From assembly GCA_031420415.1 (NCBI GenBank), contig JANOMT010000029.1:1-64000 (forward strand): 64,000 bases of DNA, written 5' to 3'. Made by a program: the position numbers and the translations under genes. Numbering within the stretch: the first letter of the stretch is position 1; every line of letters begins with the position of its first letter. The notes below the pieces were generated by a model. The model was not told the origin of the DNA. It saw nothing but the letters and a program-made list of their open reading frames with translations, and made no database searches. The stretch comes from JANYGA01 sp031420415 (GTDB lineage Bacteria > Vulcanimicrobiota > Vulcanimicrobiia > Vulcanimicrobiales > Vulcanimicrobiaceae). Below, piece after piece: positions 28,664 to 36,242 of this stretch.

Positions 28664-28806
28664 GACGCCTCGGCTACAACTTTCTCGGAGAGATCCTGTT
28701 ACGATAACTTCGACGCCGGATCGTGCGTCTCTGTGCGGCGAGTCACCGTACCGCACGAGCCAACCCGCATACGCTACCCGCACTGCAGTGCACCTTGAGG
28801 AGAACG

Positions 28807-29259
28807 ATGGCGGCTTCCGCTACGCTGACCATTCCCATGACGCTGGGAACCCCCGCGCAAGCACAGGACGCGGCGGCCGCCTTCGGGCGCACCCCCGGCC
28901 TCTTGCGCCACGAGTTCGACGCTGCCGGCGCCTCGGCGACGGTGCAGTTCGAATTCCCCGGGAACGTCGATGCGCTCATGGCGCGCCTCACGAGCAAGCG
29001 CCTCACCGCGTCGCGGACCGCGATGATCTCGGTGCCGGTCAAGAATCTCACCGGGCGCGTAATCGATCCGACGCAGCTTATCGCGAGCCTCAACGCTTCG
29101 CCTGCCGTATCGAACGCAAGCTTCGACGGAACGACCGTCTCGGCGACGATCGTCGCTGCGAACAATGCCGTCCGGTATATGTACGAAGAGATTATTCTCG
29201 CGGGGCTCATGCCGCTCGATAAGGCGACGATTGCGGGACCGCAAGAATTCGTTCTGTAA
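28807..29259 (+). CDS. Hypothetical protein, HMA-like fold
   Basis: A 150-residue cytoplasmic protein. The ATG at 28807 has a strong GAGGAGAA site just upstream. The sequence looks like two ferredoxin-like beta-alpha-beta repeats (TIPMTLGTPAQAQDAAAAF, then MISVPVKNLTGRVID), reminiscent of heavy-metal-associated domains but without the CxxC metal site. It is divergent from the Mrp ATPase and 87 bases before crtB. The function is unknown. Confidence 0.6.
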   Translation: MAASATLTIPMTLGTPAQAQDAAAAFGRTPGLLRHEFDAAGASATVQFEFPGNVDALMARLTSKRLTASRTAMISVPVKNLTGRVIDPTQLIASLNASPAVSNASFDGTTVSATIVAANNAVRYMYEEIILAGLMPLDKATIAGPQEFVL

Positions 29260-29346
29260 ACGCTGCTCTCGTCTGCAAGGTCGTGCTCGCTCGGAGTATA
29301 ACCCTGCGCGAGGTAATGACGACCGGAAAACCCATGGAGTCCACGG

Positions 29347-30246
29347 GTGCTCGAACGGAATCTTGATCCGAGCCTTTCGGGGGAGCTCGCGTCGAGCGAT
29401 GCCCCCGATCTGCGCGCCGCGTACGGGATTTGCCGCGAGATCACGCAAGTCGCCTCGAAGACGTTCTACCTAGCGTCGCTTTTTCTCGCGCCCGAAAAAC
29501 GGCGCGCCGTGTGGGCGGTCTACGCGTTTTGCCGCACGGCCGACGATCTCGTCGACACGACGCGACCGGCTGCCGAACGTCTCGCGCGAATCGACGAGCT
29601 CGAGCATAAGTTACTCGCGGCGGCCTCGGGTAGCGTATCGGAAGCGATCTTCATTGCCTATGCCGACGCGTCGCGCTGCTTCGATATTCCGCTCGAACCG
29701 GCGCTCGCGCTCTTGCGCGGTGCGCGGATGGACGTCACGGTTCGCCGCTACGCTACGTACGACGAGCTCTGCAATTATTGTTATCACGTCGCCTCAACCG
29801 TGGGGCTTCTCGTCTCGCCGATACTCGGGTATGCGTCGCCCGAAGCGCTCGAATATGGCGTGATGCTCGGCCGCGCGATGCAGCTTACGAATATTCTGCG
29901 CGATGTCGGCGAAGATGCACTCATGGGGCGGGTCTACTTACCTTCCGAGGATCTCGCTCGCTTCGGGTACGCCGAAGACGAGATCTTCGCGAGCGTTCGT
30001 GACGACCGGTTCGTCGCGCTCATGGAATTCCAGATCGCGCGCGTTCGGGCGATCTACCTCGAGGCCGAACCCGGTATCGCGATGCTCTCACCCGAGAGCC
30101 GGTACACCGTCCGGCTCGCGCTTTCGTTATACCGACGGATCTTGCGCGCGATCGAGCTCAACGATTACGACGTCTTTTCGCGGCGCGCATTCGTGCCGCT
30201 ACGGTCGAAAATCGTCACTGCGGTCGGGGTTGCGCTCGCGCGGTAA
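29347..30246 (+). CDS. crtB: Phytoene synthase (squalene/phytoene synthase family)
   Basis: A 299-residue prenyl-head-to-head condensing enzyme with a GTG start. The first Asp-rich motif is D66-D-L-V-D70 and the second is N182-ILR-D186-VGE-D190. It joins two geranylgeranyl diphosphates to phytoene, the first step to the carotenoids used in the antenna. Squalene or C30 synthase activity cannot be excluded by eye, but the position directly upstream of pufBALMC supports the carotenoid role. No other crt gene is in the window. A hairpin terminator follows. Confidence 0.88.
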   Translation: MLERNLDPSLSGELASSDAPDLRAAYGICREITQVASKTFYLASLFLAPEKRRAVWAVYAFCRTADDLVDTTRPAAERLARIDELEHKLLAAASGSVSEAIFIAYADASRCFDIPLEPALALLRGARMDVTVRRYATYDELCNYCYHVASTVGLLVSPILGYASPEALEYGVMLGRAMQLTNILRDVGEDALMGRVYLPSEDLARFGYAEDEIFASVRDDRFVALMEFQIARVRAIYLEAEPGIAMLSPESRYTVRLALSLYRRILRAIELNDYDVFSRRAFVPLRSKIVTAVGVALAR

Positions 30247-30270
30247 GCGTCCGGCCATCACAACTGACAG

Positions 30271-30300
30271 AGAGCACCGTAGCTGATCGCACGGTGCTCT
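30271..30300 (+). terminator. Rho-independent terminator after crtB
   Basis: A 10-bp stem AGAGCACCGT/ACGGTGCTCT with a 10-base loop is followed by a T-rich stretch (TTTACGTTTTC). It lies 24 bases after the crtB stop, so puf transcription probably starts separately downstream. Confidence 0.8.
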
Positions 30301-30362
30301 TTACGTTTTCCTCATGGAGCGCTCGAGAAATTCGGCGAGCTCGGTGATGTGGGTCGCATACG

Positions 30363-30376
30363 GTAGTGGCCGCTAC
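30363..30376. promoter_or_regulatory. Imperfect inverted repeat in the puf upstream region
   Basis: GTAGTGGCCGCTAC is a 12/14 palindrome, about 90 bases before pufB in the 167-bp stretch between the crtB terminator and pufB. This stretch must hold the puf promoter, but no clear -10/-35 pair was found. An operator role is a guess. Confidence 0.2.
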
Positions 30377-30467
30377 AACGTACGATGATCCGGTCCTGAT
30401 AAGCTATTCATAGAAAAGCCGACGCAAGAAGGCCGATCAACGCTTCACTCGTAGGGGGACCGCCTCA

Positions 30468-30656
30468 ATGGCAACACTCGATCCGGCCACCGCCGGAGTT
30501 TACGAAATCGGCAACGATCAAGTACCGGAAGTCTATCGCCCGTTTTTCGATAACGGCGATTGGACACAGCACACGCTGACGGTTTACGGCTCCTGGGTGT
30601 TTTTCGTCATCGCCGTCATCGCCCATATCTTCGTCTGGCTCTGGAAGCCTTGGTAG
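30468..30656 (+). CDS. pufB: LH1 antenna beta polypeptide
   Basis: A 62-residue single-span antenna protein. The polar N-terminal half ends with H35, and one transmembrane helix (GSWVFFVIAVIAHIFVWLW) carries the bacteriochlorophyll ligand H53. The C-terminal FVWLWKPW is the classic beta-chain ending. It pairs with PufA to form the LH1 ring around the reaction centre. GTAGGGGG upstream is a strong ribosome site. This is the first gene of pufBALMC. Confidence 0.95.
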   Translation: MATLDPATAGVYEIGNDQVPEVYRPFFDNGDWTQHTLTVYGSWVFFVIAVIAHIFVWLWKPW

Positions 30657-30666
30657 GGGAGATTAA

Positions 30667-30849
30667 ATGATGATGGTACGCAAAAATTATAACATCCGCG
30701 CAGTCATCGCCGCTTTCATTGGCGCCGGTCTCGTAGTCGCATTCCTGATCCACTTCATCGTCCTCTCATCCCCGAAGTACAACTGGATCTTCCCGCAAAC
30801 GACGACGACAGCTGCGATTGCTCCGGCGCCGGCGCCGGGAGCTAAATAA
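30667..30849 (+). CDS. pufA: LH1 antenna alpha polypeptide
   Basis: A 60-residue single-span protein with tandem ATG codons at 30667-30675. The transmembrane helix contains the bacteriochlorophyll ligand H29 in AFLIHFIVLSSPKYNW, which matches the LH1 alpha pattern (LIHFxxLS). The C-terminal tail is Thr/Ala/Pro-rich. GGGGAG lies just upstream, and only 10 bases separate it from pufB. A GC hairpin follows before pufL. Confidence 0.95.
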   Translation: MMMVRKNYNIRAVIAAFIGAGLVVAFLIHFIVLSSPKYNWIFPQTTTTAAIAPAPAPGAK

Positions 30850-30869
30850 CCACCCGCAAATGAAATCGA

Positions 30870-30892
30870 GCGGGGGCGCTCGCCGCCCCCGC
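30870..30892 (+). promoter_or_regulatory. pufA-pufL intercistronic stem-loop
   Basis: A 9-bp all-GC stem (GCGGGGGCG/CGCCCCCGC) with a 5-base loop lies in the 68-base gap between pufA and pufL. There is no T-run, so it is unlikely to be a full terminator. In Rhodobacter a hairpin at the same place protects the pufBA transcript and gives more antenna than reaction centre. The same role is likely here. Confidence 0.7.
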
Positions 30893-30917
30893 ACACGTTT
30901 GCAATAGAGAGGCAACA

Positions 30918-31736
30918 ATGCTCAGTTTCGAAAGCGTCTATCGCAAGCGTGGGGGAACGTTCCTCGCCGATCTGATCGGCAACGATCCGCTCGATTTCTG
31001 GGTGGGCCGTTTTTACGTCGGCATCTTCGGCGTGATTTCGGTGGGAGCCGCGCTCGGCGGCATCCTCGTCATCGCCCTCTCGATCGCGATGATCGGCGAC
31101 GGCGACCTGGCACGGGTCACGATCAGCGCGCCGCTTCGTCAATACGGACTCAGTTTCGCTCCCTTCGCCCAAGGCGGAAATTGGGAGCTTATTACGATTT
31201 TTGCGGTCATCTCGTTCGTCGCATGGGCTCTTCGTGAAGTCGAAATCTGTCGCAAGCTCGATATGGGCTATCACGTGCCCATCATGTTCAGCTTTGCGAT
31301 CTCCGCCTATGTGGTACTCGAGATCATTCGTCCGCTGCTCTTGCGCTGCTGGTGCGAAGGTTTCGATCTCGGATTTACCGGCCACTTAACGTGGGTTTCC
31401 AATACCGGCTTCAAATTCCAGAACTTCTATCTCAATCCGTTCCACGCGTTTGGCGTGCTCGGATTCTTCTTGACCGCGATGGTGCTCGCGATGCACGGCA
31501 GCGCGATTCTCGGCACGTACAACACGAATGCCGATCCCGCGGTCGAAACGGCGAACGTCGATAATTTTTGGCGCGATTACATCGGCTACTCGATCGGCGA
31601 GCTCGGCATTCACGTGCTCGGCTTCTGGCTCGCGATCTACACGTTGATCATGTCCGATCTCTGCATCCTCACCTCGGGACCGTGGGTGAAGGACTGGGTT
31701 GAGTTCTGGCACTTCCAACTTCCCTGGGTTCATTAA
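30918..31736 (+). CDS. pufL: Photosynthetic reaction centre L subunit
   Basis: A 272-residue, five-helix membrane protein of the type II reaction centre. By ungapped alignment to Rhodobacter L, H176 is the special-pair ligand (L173), H156 the accessory bacteriochlorophyll ligand (L153, in GHLTWVSNTG), and H193 and H232 the non-heme iron ligands (L190, L230). The L168 His that hydrogen-bonds the special pair is Tyr (Y171), and L181 is Phe (F184). It binds the electron-transfer cofactors with PufM and hosts quinone B. GAGAGGC upstream is the ribosome site. pufM starts 12 bases after the stop. Confidence 0.96.
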   Translation: MLSFESVYRKRGGTFLADLIGNDPLDFWVGRFYVGIFGVISVGAALGGILVIALSIAMIGDGDLARVTISAPLRQYGLSFAPFAQGGNWELITIFAVISFVAWALREVEICRKLDMGYHVPIMFSFAISAYVVLEIIRPLLLRCWCEGFDLGFTGHLTWVSNTGFKFQNFYLNPFHAFGVLGFFLTAMVLAMHGSAILGTYNTNADPAVETANVDNFWRDYIGYSIGELGIHVLGFWLAIYTLIMSDLCILTSGPWVKDWVEFWHFQLPWVH

Positions 31737-31748
31737 GAGGCCGTTCGT

Positions 31749-32756
31749 ATGGCAACCGTAATCGCTCGCCCCCGCATCCCGCATTTCGAGACACCGGAAG
31801 ACCATCCGATGGACCAAGGCGATCTCGGCGGCATGCGCATCGGTAAACCGATCAGCATTCCGATCCTCGCGCGCTTTGGTGTCTCGACGCAGACGGGCGC
31901 GATCTGGCTCGGTACGTGGGGCATGTTTTCGGTTTTGTTCTTCTTGGCCGGACTCGGCGTCTATCTCTACGCCGCGATCGAACAGATGCAAGGCAATGTT
32001 TTGCTCGCGCTCAAGTACGCGGCGAACATACAGATCGCGCCGCCCGACGGGCTCGGCATGGCGCCCTCGCTTGAAGCGGGCGGATTCTGGCAGATCAATC
32101 TCTTGTTCTGGGCGCTCGCGGTGCTCGCGTGGGGCGGTCGTTGCTACAATCGACTCGTGCGCTATTCGTGGCGGCCGTATCTCTTCTTCGCGTGGATGTC
32201 GGCGATTCTGCTGACGGCCACCATTTGGATCTTCCGGCCGCTCGTCATGGGCTCGTGGGCCGAAGCGCCGGCACTCGGCTATTTCGCCGACGTCGATTGG
32301 GCGCAGAATTTCAGCGTGCTGTGGGGCAACCTCTACTACAACCCTTGGCACATGCTCGCGATCTTCTTTCTCTTCGGATCTACGATGCTCTGGGGTATGC
32401 ACGGTGCGACGGTTCTTTCAACGGCATCCGAGGGCTCGCATCAAGAACTTGCCGAAATCAAAGACATGCACTCCGGTTCGCATAAATCGATGCTCTTCTG
32501 GCGCTGGACCATGGGCTTTAATGCGAATCCGAAGACGATTCACGATTGGCTACTATGGTTCGCGATGGGCACCGTCCTCGCGTCCGCGATCGGAATCATC
32601 GTGACGGGTCCGATCGTCAAAGACTGGTACGTCTGGGGCGTCGATCATGGCTGGGTCCAGCAATACGGCCCGATGACGCGCGACGCGGTCAACGGTACTC
32701 CTTCTGCGATCGCACCCGTCCGTGCGACGACATCGCAAGCTCCTCCGGCCCCCTAG
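31749..32756 (+). CDS. pufM: Photosynthetic reaction centre M subunit
   Basis: A 335-residue, five-helix partner of PufL. Numbering is offset by one from Rhodobacter M: H201 is the special-pair ligand (M202), and H218, E233 and H265 are the iron ligands (M219, M234, M266). At the M182 position, which ligates the accessory bacteriochlorophyll of the inactive branch, there is D181 instead of His (FADVDW). The M210 Tyr important for fast charge separation is F209. M197 is Tyr (Y196). The C-terminus has an extra ~25-residue Thr/Ala/Pro tail. These differences place the protein far from the proteobacterial ones. Confidence 0.96.
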   Translation: MATVIARPRIPHFETPEDHPMDQGDLGGMRIGKPISIPILARFGVSTQTGAIWLGTWGMFSVLFFLAGLGVYLYAAIEQMQGNVLLALKYAANIQIAPPDGLGMAPSLEAGGFWQINLLFWALAVLAWGGRCYNRLVRYSWRPYLFFAWMSAILLTATIWIFRPLVMGSWAEAPALGYFADVDWAQNFSVLWGNLYYNPWHMLAIFFLFGSTMLWGMHGATVLSTASEGSHQELAEIKDMHSGSHKSMLFWRWTMGFNANPKTIHDWLLWFAMGTVLASAIGIIVTGPIVKDWYVWGVDHGWVQQYGPMTRDAVNGTPSAIAPVRATTSQAPPAP

Positions 32757-32770
32757 GCGGAAACGAAACC

Positions 32771-33748
32771 ATGCGTAAACTTTTCGGACCTCTCCTCATC
32801 GCGGCGACCGTGATCGCGGCGAGTTCCATCGCGCCGATGTTCAGTCCGGCAAAAGCCGCGGACAGACTCGGGACTGCAGCCGAAAACGGCATGACCGGTC
32901 CGCAATTGCCCGGAGCCGCCAACCGCACCGCAAACGCAGCCCAGCTCGGCGTCGAGAACGACGAGTCGGCACTTCGGATTTACAAGGGCCAATACGGCCC
33001 CGTCAACCAGAACGATCCGCTCGACTTCTCGAACCAGCCCAAGAGCGTCCCGCGCAATTACGTGCCGGGTCAGCTCTACAACGTTCAAGTGCTGAAGCAA
33101 TATTCGTACGCGCAGCTCATCGGGCAGATGGCGTACTACTCGTCATCGCTCGGCGTGCAGTGCTCCTATTGCCACAATGTCGGTAACTTCGCGTACGATA
33201 CGAAGACGAAGAAGATATCGCGCACGATGCAGATCATGTCCAACGCCGTGCAGACGAGTTGGGTGCAACCGGCGAAAGCCGATTATCCGAACTACGCCGT
33301 AACGGGCGCCGTCGGGTGCGTCACCTGCCATCGCGGTAACGCGCATATGGGCGTGAAGTGGAACGTCGTACCGGTGCAATATCTCAACTCGCGCACGAAG
33401 TCGACGAAGCAAGTCGGCTACGTGGTCAACTCGATGTATTCGGCATCTCGATCGCTCGGGGTGAATTGCCTCTTCTGCCATAACAGCGCCGATTTCGTTT
33501 CGTTGCAGTACTATCCGACGAATAAAATCTCGCATCGGATGTGGGCGATGGTAGATGAGATCAATCACAAATATCTGCCCCCCAACATCAAAGCGGTCAC
33601 GTGCTACACGTGTCATCAGGGAAACAAATGGCCGAGTGCGCTCGTGAAAGCAGGGCTGGACCAAACACCGGTGCAAGCGATTGCGGCGCACCCCGAAGTT
33701 CACGAGAATCCAGGGGCGCATCTCGCGTCGGGGGCCATCGACCGCTAA
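32771..33748 (+). CDS. pufC: Reaction-centre tetraheme cytochrome c subunit
   Basis: A 325-residue exported cytochrome with four CxxCH heme sites at 131-135, 183-187, 233-237 and 278-282. It re-reduces the photo-oxidised special pair from the periplasmic side. The start is the ATG at 32771. The N-terminus has a hydrophobic segment (LLIATVIAAS region, residues 7-25) and ends AKAA near residue 30, but no lipobox Cys. Attachment is therefore by an uncleaved helix or by protein contacts rather than the lipid anchor of Blastochloris-type PufC. It is the last puf gene, 14 bases after pufM. Confidence 0.95.
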   Translation: MRKLFGPLLIAATVIAASSIAPMFSPAKAADRLGTAAENGMTGPQLPGAANRTANAAQLGVENDESALRIYKGQYGPVNQNDPLDFSNQPKSVPRNYVPGQLYNVQVLKQYSYAQLIGQMAYYSSSLGVQCSYCHNVGNFAYDTKTKKISRTMQIMSNAVQTSWVQPAKADYPNYAVTGAVGCVTCHRGNAHMGVKWNVVPVQYLNSRTKSTKQVGYVVNSMYSASRSLGVNCLFCHNSADFVSLQYYPTNKISHRMWAMVDEINHKYLPPNIKAVTCYTCHQGNKWPSALVKAGLDQTPVQAIAAHPEVHENPGAHLASGAIDR

Positions 33749-34438
33749 TTGGATCTTTTCTGGAGTCTGCCGAGTTCGACGGTCGCATCGACCGCGAATT
33801 CCGATCGATCGATCGACGCACTTTTTAAAGAAGGTGCGTCGCGTCGTTACGACCACGGAGCCGTCATTTCCGATCCCGACGGTCGGCCGGAGAAAACGTT
33901 CTATTGCGCGTCGGGCACGTTGAAAGTTACGAAGCTCCTGGCGAGCGGGCGCGAGATCCTCATCACGATTCTGCAGACCGGCTCGTTATGGAGCGATCGC
34001 GCCGTGCTCAACGGATACTGGCGCGAGGTCTTCATCGAAGCGATGGAGCCGAGCGACATCTATGCCGTGGATAACGCGATTTTCGAAGCGTATCTGCGCG
34101 AGCGTCCCGAGCGCCTCACGAGCTTTATGCAACGCATCTCAGAGCAGGTCAGCGATGCGCTCACGTTACTCGATGACTTTCGCGGCCGCGATGTCGCATC
34201 GCGACTCGCGCGCGTACTCGTGAAATTTTCGCAGCAATACGGTGTTCAAACCGATAGCGGCGTTCGTATCGATCTTCCGGTCACGCACCAGGATCTCGCA
34301 AATATGATTGGCACCGCGCGCGAAACCGTCTCGCGTAACATGGCGCGCTTTCGGCAAAAAGGCTACGTTCGTGATGCGAGCACGGGCCAGGCGCTCGAAC
34401 TGCTCGATCTCGGGTCGCTCGAAGCCCTCATCGTCTGA
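33749..34438 (+). CDS. Crp/Fnr-family transcriptional regulator
   Basis: A 229-residue protein. The TTG start at 33749 follows the pufC stop with no gap; later starts are possible. The N-terminal ~130 residues form a cyclic-nucleotide-binding-type beta-roll (KTFYCASGTLKVTKLLASGREILI). The C-terminal ~75 residues form a winged helix (VTHQDLANMIGTARETVSRNMARF). Only one Cys (in FYCASG) is present, so it cannot hold an FNR-type [4Fe-4S] cluster and must sense something else. Its place inside the photosynthesis block suggests control of puf/bch genes by oxygen, redox or light, but this is inference. Confidence 0.85.
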   Translation: MDLFWSLPSSTVASTANSDRSIDALFKEGASRRYDHGAVISDPDGRPEKTFYCASGTLKVTKLLASGREILITILQTGSLWSDRAVLNGYWREVFIEAMEPSDIYAVDNAIFEAYLRERPERLTSFMQRISEQVSDALTLLDDFRGRDVASRLARVLVKFSQQYGVQTDSGVRIDLPVTHQDLANMIGTARETVSRNMARFRQKGYVRDASTGQALELLDLGSLEALIV

Positions 34439-34568
34439 TTTTTAAGCGAGACGTCCGGGGGGGTCGATGATGTTGAGGGTAAGGTCGGCACGATGATCGT
34501 TGCGCCGAGTCCTCCGATGAGCGTCGCGATAAGCTAGACGAGGACGCCGTTCACGTTTGGCTCCGAAC

Positions 34569-34597
34569 GCGGGGGTGCGATTTTCGTCGCACCCCGC
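34569..34597 (+). terminator. GC-rich stem-loop between the crp-like gene and bchF
   Basis: An 11-bp stem with one bulged G (GCGGGGGTGCGA/TCGCACCCCGC) and loop TTTTCG lies in the 248-base gap after the regulator. No T-run follows, so it may be a rho-assisted terminator or an attenuating or stabilising structure. A second small inverted repeat GGTGA/TCACC (about 34626-34641) lies closer to bchF. Confidence 0.5.
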
Positions 34598-34686
34598 CGT
34601 ATCTGCGAGCAACCCCCTTTGCGGCGGGTGATAGGTGTCACCGTGTCCGCGTCACCCCCGGGATAGCATTGGGCTGGAGGATACCC

Positions 34687-35166
34687 ATGTCCCAAGCGTC
34701 AGCGCTGGCCGTCCGCGACCGTCGCAAAGCCAGCATCTGGACGGTGATTCATCCGCTTTTCGCGATCGGCCAATTGCTGGCGTTTTTCGTGAGCGTCGGA
34801 TTCCTCGTCGCGTACTTCCGCGGCGCGGCATCGTACGAAGCCGTCCACGTGTCGGTCCTGGCGAAGATCGGTTTGATGGTCGGTGCGGTGCTAACCGGAT
34901 CGTTCTGGGAGCACGACGTCTTCGGCTACTGGTGGTTCGCGCCCGAGTTTTTACTCGAAGACGTTATGACGCTTATCGTCTTCATGTTTCAGCTCGCCTA
35001 CCTTGCGGTCGTTGCCTTCCACCGGGATCTGATGCCGGCGGTCTTGCTGATGCTCGGCATCGCGTACACCGTCTACGCGATCAACGTCGCGCAGTACATC
35101 CACCGCACGCAACTGCAGAAGCAAGAGACTCAGGCGGCGGAGAAAATGCTCGGTATCGCCGCGTGA
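34687..35166 (+). CDS. bchF: 3-vinyl bacteriochlorophyllide hydratase
   Basis: A 159-residue membrane protein with about four helices. The ATG at 34687 has GGAGG 6 bases upstream. Family motifs are KASIWTVIHPLFAIGQLLAF, TGSFWEHDVFG and INVAQYIHR. It hydrates the C3 vinyl group to 1-hydroxyethyl in bacteriochlorophyll a synthesis. Its product is oxidised by BchC, whose gene overlaps this stop (GTGA). This is the first gene of a bchF-C-X-Y-Z operon. Confidence 0.92.
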   Translation: MSQASALAVRDRRKASIWTVIHPLFAIGQLLAFFVSVGFLVAYFRGAASYEAVHVSVLAKIGLMVGAVLTGSFWEHDVFGYWWFAPEFLLEDVMTLIVFMFQLAYLAVVAFHRDLMPAVLLMLGIAYTVYAINVAQYIHRTQLQKQETQAAEKMLGIAA

Positions 35167-36242
35167 AGACGTCGGAAATGGTCCCTGCGGTGCATGGCGC
35201 GCCGACGGCTGCGCCAACGGCGCACGCGACTGCGGGCCACGGTCATGGCCATGGCCACGGCGCGGCGATCGCGCCACCCAAAGCGAGCGGCGAGACGACG
35301 CACGCCATCGTGTTTCGCGAAGCGGGCAAACTCGGTACGCACAAAGCGAGCCTCCGTGAAGCGAGTGCCGACGAAGTCGTCGTCGATACGAAGTTCTCTT
35401 CGATCTCGGCGGGCACCGAACGGCTCATCTATTCTGGGAAGCTGCCCGGCTTTCCGATGCTGCGTTTTCCGCTCGTGCCCGGCTATGAATCGGTCGGCAT
35501 CGTCGCGCGCGTCGGTCCGGACGTCACCGAGGTTTCGGTCGGCGATGCGGTCTTCGTCGGTGGCTCGATGTGCTACACCGACGTTGCGGGTGTTTTCGGC
35601 GGTAACGCGGCGCGACTCATCAAGCGCGCCGCGCAAGTCGTGCCACTACACGGCATTCCGCTCGCCGTCGCACCGCTGCTCGCGCTCGCGGCGACATCGT
35701 TGCACGGCGTCCGTCGTCTCGGTGACGTGCGCGGACTGCGCGTCTGCGTGCTCGGCATGGGCGCGATCGGACAATTTGCAGCGCGCTTTCTCGTGGCGGC
35801 GGGCGCGCACGTCACGTGCGCCGACGTGAGTGCGGCGCGACTCGCGGATTCCCCGGATGGCTGCGAGCGACTCGACGTCTCGACGGTGCCGGTCGACGAA
35901 GCACTGCACGATCTCGATGCGGTCTTCGAAGCGACGGGCAAATCCGAATTGATCGCGGCCTGCGCGCGTACGGTGCGGCCCGGTGGGTCGATCGTGTTGC
36001 TCTCGTATTACGATGAGTTGCGGACGCCGTTCGTCGATCTCTTCGTCAAGGAAGTCTCGCTGCTCGTCGCACGCGAGTGGGCGCATCCCGATCTGCTCGC
36101 GGCGCGCGATTTGCTCGCCGCAGGCACCATCTCCGTCGGCCGCATGGCCGATCACATCGTGCCGATCGCCGACTACGAAGCGGCGTATCGCACGGCCTTC
36201 GAAGATCCCTCAGTCCCGAAAGTGATACTGCAATGGGCGTAA
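35163..36242 (+). CDS. bchC: 3-hydroxyethyl bacteriochlorophyllide a dehydrogenase with His-Gly N-terminal tail
   Basis: About 359 residues if the GTG overlapping the bchF stop is used (ATG at 35178 is an alternative). The core is a medium-chain dehydrogenase: GroES-like domain (SISAGTERLIYSGKLPG, VPGYESVGIV), then a Rossmann domain (VCVLGMGAIGQFAARFL). It oxidises the 1-hydroxyethyl group to the 3-acetyl group of bacteriochlorophyll a. The first ~45 residues are extra, rich in Ala/Pro/Thr, and contain alternating His-Gly at H26, H28, H30 and H32. This tail may bind metal. The gene overlaps bchX by 10 bases. Confidence 0.92.
   Translation: MKTSEMVPAVHGAPTAAPTAHATAGHGHGHGHGAAIAPPKASGETTHAIVFREAGKLGTHKASLREASADEVVVDTKFSSISAGTERLIYSGKLPGFPMLRFPLVPGYESVGIVARVGPDVTEVSVGDAVFVGGSMCYTDVAGVFGGNAARLIKRAAQVVPLHGIPLAVAPLLALAATSLHGVRRLGDVRGLRVCVLGMGAIGQFAARFLVAAGAHVTCADVSAARLADSPDGCERLDVSTVPVDEALHDLDAVFEATGKSELIAACARTVRPGGSIVLLSYYDELRTPFVDLFVKEVSLLVAREWAHPDLLAARDLLAAGTISVGRMADHIVPIADYEAAYRTAFEDPSVPKVILQWA

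Noticed and set aside
34620..34645. FNR/CRP or PpsR-type binding box upstream of bchF
   Set aside because: GGTGATAGGTGTCACC has a short inverted repeat but does not match TTGAT-N4-ATCAA or TGT-N12-ACA, so no assignment is made.
34635..35162. A much longer BchC protein starting upstream of bchF
   Set aside because: The added sequence overlaps bchF completely in another frame and has the low-complexity look of a shadow. BchC family similarity begins only after 35250.
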